A stretch of DNA of 64,000 nt from Oscillospiraceae bacterium (GTDB lineage Bacteria > Bacillota > Clostridia > Oscillospirales > Ruminococcaceae): assembly GCA_022770625.1 (NCBI GenBank), contig JALEHK010000024.1, positions 1-64,000 on the forward strand, in the 5' to 3' direction. Shown piece after piece: positions 60,364 through 64,000 of the stretch. Position 1 is the first letter of the stretch, and every line of letters begins with the position of its first letter. The notes under the pieces were generated by a model that saw nothing but the letters and a program-made list of their open reading frames with translations, was not told where the DNA came from and did not search any database. A program made the translations under genes and the position numbers.

Positions 60364-63300
60364 TTATCGGACGTTGACATTTTCTTCGCCGGCAATTTCG
60401 GCGGCTTTCCGGATCAGTTCTCCGCTGATCGAAACCCCGCGCAGCCCGGACGGACGGACGAGCTTTCCCTTTCCGGAAAAGTAAAACCGGATGCCGTCGT
60501 TTCCCGGGAAATGGGAGAGGAGAGAAAGAAGCTGCGGAATTTTGGGGTCGTTTTCATCGGCGACCCGAATGTTTAAGGTTTTGCTTTTCTGTGGCAGACG
60601 GTCGGCGTCAAATATCCGCGAGACGAGGATCTTTGGATCCTTGTCATCCTCCGGGGAGATGCTTCCCTCCGCCACAATGACCTTTTCCGTCTGTAAAAGC
60701 GAGGCGTTTTCCCCGAACGTTTCCGGGAAAACCACCAGCTCAATCTGGTCGGTCATGTCCTCGATCCGCACAAAGCACATCGCTTTTCCGGAACGGGTGT
60801 TGATGACCTTTCGGGAGAGGATTCGCCCGAGGAGCCGGACATGGGTATCGGCAGGCTTTCCACTTTCCTCCGCGCTTAAAATTTCCGCGACCGAATTGAT
60901 GCCGAGATTTTTCATCATCGGCCGGTATTTTTCGAGCGGATGCCCCGAGAGATAAAAGCCGAGCATTTCGTATTCATGCGCCAGCTTTTCCCCCGGCTCA
61001 TATTCACTGAGCGGTTCAATCTTTGGTTCCGGTTCTTCGACCTCGATCGCGGAAAAGAGGTTGAGCTGCCCCGAAGCGGCGTTTTTCCCGCGCAGCTGCC
61101 CCGCTTCAATAATCCGGTCGGCGGCAGAATCAAGCGCTCTTCTCGAAAGCCCGAAGCAGTCCAGTGCCCCCGCCCCGATCAGCCCTTCGACTGTCCGCCG
61201 GTTGAAGTCTCGCCCCTGAAGCCGGGTGCAGAGATCAAAAAAGCTTTTGTATGCTCCTCCTGCTTCCCGTTCTTCAATCAGCCTTTTGATTACCGGCGTT
61301 CCAAGCCCTTTGACCGCTTCCAGTCCGATCCGGATGCTGTTTCCTTCGGCGGTAAAGCCGGAAAAGCTTTGATTCACATCCGGCGGGAGGATCGGGATTC
61401 CCGCGTTTTTGCAGGTCGTTAAGTATTCCGACAGCTTTCTTGTAAACCCGATGACCGAACTTAAAAGCGCCGCCAGATATTCCTGCGGGAAATGACATTT
61501 GAGATAGGCGGTCTGGTAGGAGATGATCGAGTAGGCGGCCGCATGAGATTTGTTGAAGGCGTATTCGGCAAAGGACGCCATCTCGTCGAAAATCCGGTCG
61601 GCCGTCTTTTCGGGAACGCCGTTTCGGACAGCGCCCGGAACGGCCGGCGTTCCGTCCGAGTCGTCCTTCCCGTAAATAAAGATCTTCCGTTCGGCCGCCA
61701 TGACGTCCGCTTTCTTTTTGGCCATCGCCCTCCGTACAAGGTCGGCGCGCCCGAAGGAGTATCCCGCAAGCTCCCGGCAGACCTGCATGACCTGCTCCTG
61801 ATAGAGAAGGCATCCGCCGGTCGGAGAAAGGATCGGCTCCAGTTTCGGGTCGAGAAAACGAATATCCTCCGGGTGTTCACGGTTGTGGATAAAGGTCGGG
61901 ATCGAGGCGGAAGGGCCGGGTCGATAGATCGAGGTTGCCGCCGTCAGGTCTTCGATCGAACGCGGCTTCATCTGCACCAGCATCTGCCGCATTCCGCTCG
62001 ATTCAAACTGAAAAACGCCGTCGGTATCGCCTCTGCTGAACATATCGTAAACGTCTTTGTCGTCCAGTGGGATCTTTCCGACCGCAAAGCCCGGGTACTT
62101 TTTCCGCACCATCTCCTCACAGTCGTGAATGACCGTAAGGTTTCGAAGTCCTAAAAAGTCCATCTTCAAAAGCCCCAGTTCTTCGAGGATCGTCATCGTA
62201 TACTGGGTAACGATCGTTCCGTCCGCGCCCGAAAGGGGAACATAGCTGTCTACCGGATTTGCGGTGATGACAACGCCTGCCGCATGGGTCGATGCGTGCC
62301 GCGGCATCCCCTCAACCCGCCTGCAAAGCCCGAGAAGCCGGTGCACCTCCGGGTCGTTTTGCTCCATCTCCCGAAGCTCCTTGACTTCGGCAATCGCCCG
62401 GTCGAGCGAGATGTGAAGGGTGCGCGGAATCAGTCTCGCCACCCGATCGACCGAGGAATAGCTCATTCCGAGTGCCCGCCCGACGTCCCGCACCGCCGCC
62501 CGGGCGGCAAGCGTTCCGAAGGTGACGATCTGAGCGACATGATCCGCGCCGTATTTGCGGATCACATAGTCGATGACCTCCTGTCGGCGGACATAGCAGA
62601 AATCCACGTCAAAATCGGGCATACTGACCCGTTCGGGATTTAAGAACCGTTCAAAGATCAGCCCATACGCCATCGGATCAATCCCGGTGATCCCGATGCA
62701 GTAGGCGAGAAGGCTTCCGGCGCCGCTTCCTCTTCCGGGGCCGACCGGGATGCCCTGAGATTTGGCGTAGCGGATGAAGTCGTAAACGATCAGATAGTAG
62801 TTGACATATCCCATCCGCGTCACAACGTCCATCTCATACTCCCACCGCTCCAAAAGCTCTTTGGTGACCGTTTTGTACCGCTTTTTCAGTCCCCGCATCG
62901 CGAGGTCGCGGAAGTATTCGAGATTGTTCCGCCCGTCCGGCGGCGTAAAGGCGGGAAGCTGAGTGCGCCCGAACTCGAACTCGACCTTGCACTTTTCCGC
63001 GATCCGCGCAGTGTTGTCGATCGCATCGGAAAAGTCGGGGAGTGCCTGGCGCATCTCATCCTCCGACTTTAAGTAAAACTCGTCGGTCGGGAAGGAAAGG
63101 CCGTTTTCCTCACCGACGGTTTTCCCCGTCTGGATGGCAAGCAGCACCCGCTGCATATCCGCGTCCTCTTTTCTCAGATAGTGACAGTCGTTGGTCGCGG
63201 CAAGCGGGATTCCCGTCTCGTCAGAAAGCCTGCGCAGCTGTGGGAGGATCTTCTGCTGCTGCGGAAGGCCGTGATCCTGCACCTCGAGATAGAAGTTTCC

Positions 63301-63801
63301 TTCCCCGAAGATGTCCAGGTACCGGAGCGCGGTCTTTTTTGCCCCGTCATAATCGCTCATCAAAAGCCGTCTCGGAATCTCTCCCGCGAGACAGGCCGAG
63401 AGCGCGATCAGCCCTTCGTGATACTTTTCGAGCAGCTCCATGTCGGCGCGCGGCTTGGAATAAAACCCTTCGATCGAGGAAAGCGAAACTATCTTGATGA
63501 GGTTTTTATAGCCGGTCTCGTTTTTGCAAAGCAGCACCAGATGATAGGGCGAGGAATCGATCTTATATTCCTTCTGGAAGCGGGAGCGGGGCGCGACATA
63601 CACCTCACACCCGACAATCAGCTTGACCCCCGCCTTTTTGCAGAGTTTGTAAAGCTCGACCACGCCGTACATAACCCCGTGATCGGTGATCGCGACCGCG
63701 TCCTGACCGAGCGCCTGCGCCCGTGCGGGAATTTCCGCCAGACGGCAGGCCCCGTCCAGAAGGCTGTACTCGCTGTGCAGATGCAGATGAACAAAGCTCA
63801 T
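60364..63801 (-). CDS. dnaE: DNA polymerase III alpha subunit (DnaE type)
   Basis: 1145 aa. N-terminal PHP domain (FVHLHLHSEYSLLDGACR), polymerase palm with catalytic Asp residues in MPDFDVDFCYVRRQEVIDY around 395, second site region GVFQFESSGMR, then the YNKSHAAAYSIISYQTAYLK helical part, tandem helix-hairpin-helix and OB-fold (VRLLGRILSRKV near 970). DnaE rather than PolC because the PHP is uninterrupted by an exonuclease. Start at 63801 with AAAGGG upstream; the longer frame to 63870 starts inside the promoter. In Firmicutes DnaE extends lagging-strand primers beside PolC. It is 16 bp upstream of aguB on the same strand, so aguB may be co-transcribed. Confidence 0.96.
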   Translation of the reverse strand: MSFVHLHLHSEYSLLDGACRLAEIPARAQALGQDAVAITDHGVMYGVVELYKLCKKAGVKLIVGCEVYVAPRSRFQKEYKIDSSPYHLVLLCKNETGYKNLIKIVSLSSIEGFYSKPRADMELLEKYHEGLIALSACLAGEIPRRLLMSDYDGAKKTALRYLDIFGEGNFYLEVQDHGLPQQQKILPQLRRLSDETGIPLAATNDCHYLRKEDADMQRVLLAIQTGKTVGEENGLSFPTDEFYLKSEDEMRQALPDFSDAIDNTARIAEKCKVEFEFGRTQLPAFTPPDGRNNLEYFRDLAMRGLKKRYKTVTKELLERWEYEMDVVTRMGYVNYYLIVYDFIRYAKSQGIPVGPGRGSGAGSLLAYCIGITGIDPMAYGLIFERFLNPERVSMPDFDVDFCYVRRQEVIDYVIRKYGADHVAQIVTFGTLAARAAVRDVGRALGMSYSSVDRVARLIPRTLHISLDRAIAEVKELREMEQNDPEVHRLLGLCRRVEGMPRHASTHAAGVVITANPVDSYVPLSGADGTIVTQYTMTILEELGLLKMDFLGLRNLTVIHDCEEMVRKKYPGFAVGKIPLDDKDVYDMFSRGDTDGVFQFESSGMRQMLVQMKPRSIEDLTAATSIYRPGPSASIPTFIHNREHPEDIRFLDPKLEPILSPTGGCLLYQEQVMQVCRELAGYSFGRADLVRRAMAKKKADVMAAERKIFIYGKDDSDGTPAVPGAVRNGVPEKTADRIFDEMASFAEYAFNKSHAAAYSIISYQTAYLKCHFPQEYLAALLSSVIGFTRKLSEYLTTCKNAGIPILPPDVNQSFSGFTAEGNSIRIGLEAVKGLGTPVIKRLIEEREAGGAYKSFFDLCTRLQGRDFNRRTVEGLIGAGALDCFGLSRRALDSAADRIIEAGQLRGKNAASGQLNLFSAIEVEEPEPKIEPLSEYEPGEKLAHEYEMLGFYLSGHPLEKYRPMMKNLGINSVAEILSAEESGKPADTHVRLLGRILSRKVINTRSGKAMCFVRIEDMTDQIELVVFPETFGENASLLQTEKVIVAEGSISPEDDKDPKILVSRIFDADRLPQKSKTLNIRVADENDPKIPQLLSLLSHFPGNDGIRFYFSGKGKLVRPSGLRGVSISGELIRKAAEIAGEENVNVR

Positions 63802-63840
63802 GAAATCACGCCCTTTCCCGAAAGAATCCTCTATGATTTC

Positions 63841-63870
63841 AGTATAACACGATTGCCCCTTTTTCGTCAA
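63841..63870 (-). promoter_or_regulatory. Promoter of dnaE
   Basis: On the minus strand TTGACG (63870-63865) and TATACT (63846-63841), spacing 18 bp, about 39 bp before the start codon. Confidence 0.7.
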
Positions 63871-63910
63871 TCACGGAGTGAAAATTTGTTCTTTTTTGAG
63901 TCACAAAATT

Positions 63911-63935
63911 CCCGGACAGGATGTTTCTGTCCGGG
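63911..63935 (+). other. Hairpin near the window end
   Basis: CCCGGACAG (63911-63919) pairs with CTGTCCGGG (63927-63935), no T-run. It could be a leader structure of a plus-strand gene beginning near 63992 (ATG after AAGAGGAAATC), of which only three codons are in the window. Confidence 0.35.
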
Positions 63936-64000
63936 GCGTTCAGGGTTACGAAATCGTGTTTTCCTTGCAAAGTAAAAGAGGAAATCATTTCATGGGAATC

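Overview
The window looks like a chromosomal segment of an anaerobic, low-to-mid GC Gram-positive bacterium of the Clostridia, probably a gut-type Oscillospiraceae relative. The evidence is AGGAGG-type ribosome binding sites throughout, a FabK-type fatty acid operon with accBCDA, lipoproteins with Ser/Glu-rich linkers, a YesMN-type two-component system, a THF riboswitch in front of an ECF S component, the hydrogenase maturase HydF, and a carboxynorspermidine-type polyamine cluster. Taxonomy below class level is inference. No rRNA, CRISPR array, prophage or intact insertion sequence was seen.

Layout. 89-1393: secreted Tyr-rich protein with cell-wall-binding repeats. 1490-11279: the most unusual region. 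A strong promoter and a ~225 nt structured leader ending in a terminator-like hairpin are followed by a TM1266-type small regulator, a FecCD-type permease, an ABC ATPase carrying a second TM1266-type domain at its C-terminus, NifH-, NifD- and NifK-like proteins, a metal-chelate-type binding lipoprotein, HydF and aspartate ammonia-lyase. Starts overlap or lie close together, so this is most likely one transcription unit. It couples metallo-compound uptake, a nitrogenase-like reductase and [FeFe]-hydrogenase maturation.

11341-15157 (minus): CBS-pair protein, then a fabD-manA-ROK operon. 15600-25532: fabH-fabK-fabG-fabF-accB-(MATE)-fabZ-accC-accD-accA-acpP, an almost complete type II fatty acid operon that also contains a MATE exporter gene. 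Its promoter and the divergent fabD promoter share a palindrome at 15404-15422. 25763-36613: metallo-beta-lactamase-fold protein, two MATE exporters, a LysR regulator divergent from a heterodimeric ABC exporter, a membrane-anchored unknown protein and an esterase. 36685-40472 (minus): acetyltransferase, uvrB, radC. 40701-44895: tRNA-Ser(CGA), a 40-residue membrane microprotein, trpS, a PhoU-like protein, THF riboswitch plus folT, and shikimate kinase.

44949-50824: yesMN-type two-component genes, a divergent sugar-binding lipoprotein, a cupin and a MarR regulator. 51148-56884: speD-speA-speE-CANSDH-nspC, encoding enzymes for both the decarboxy-SAM and the carboxy-polyamine routes. 57032-59414: polar amino acid ABC transporter, which may supply arginine. 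59472-60347 (minus): N-carbamoylputrescine amidase, which fits the SpeA-agmatine route to putrescine. 60364-63801 (minus): dnaE.

Repeats. A ~70 bp element folding into two adjacent hairpins occurs as a tandem pair after trpS (42268-42412) and as a diverged copy at 26728-26786. The diverged copy has paired, compensating substitutions in its second stem.
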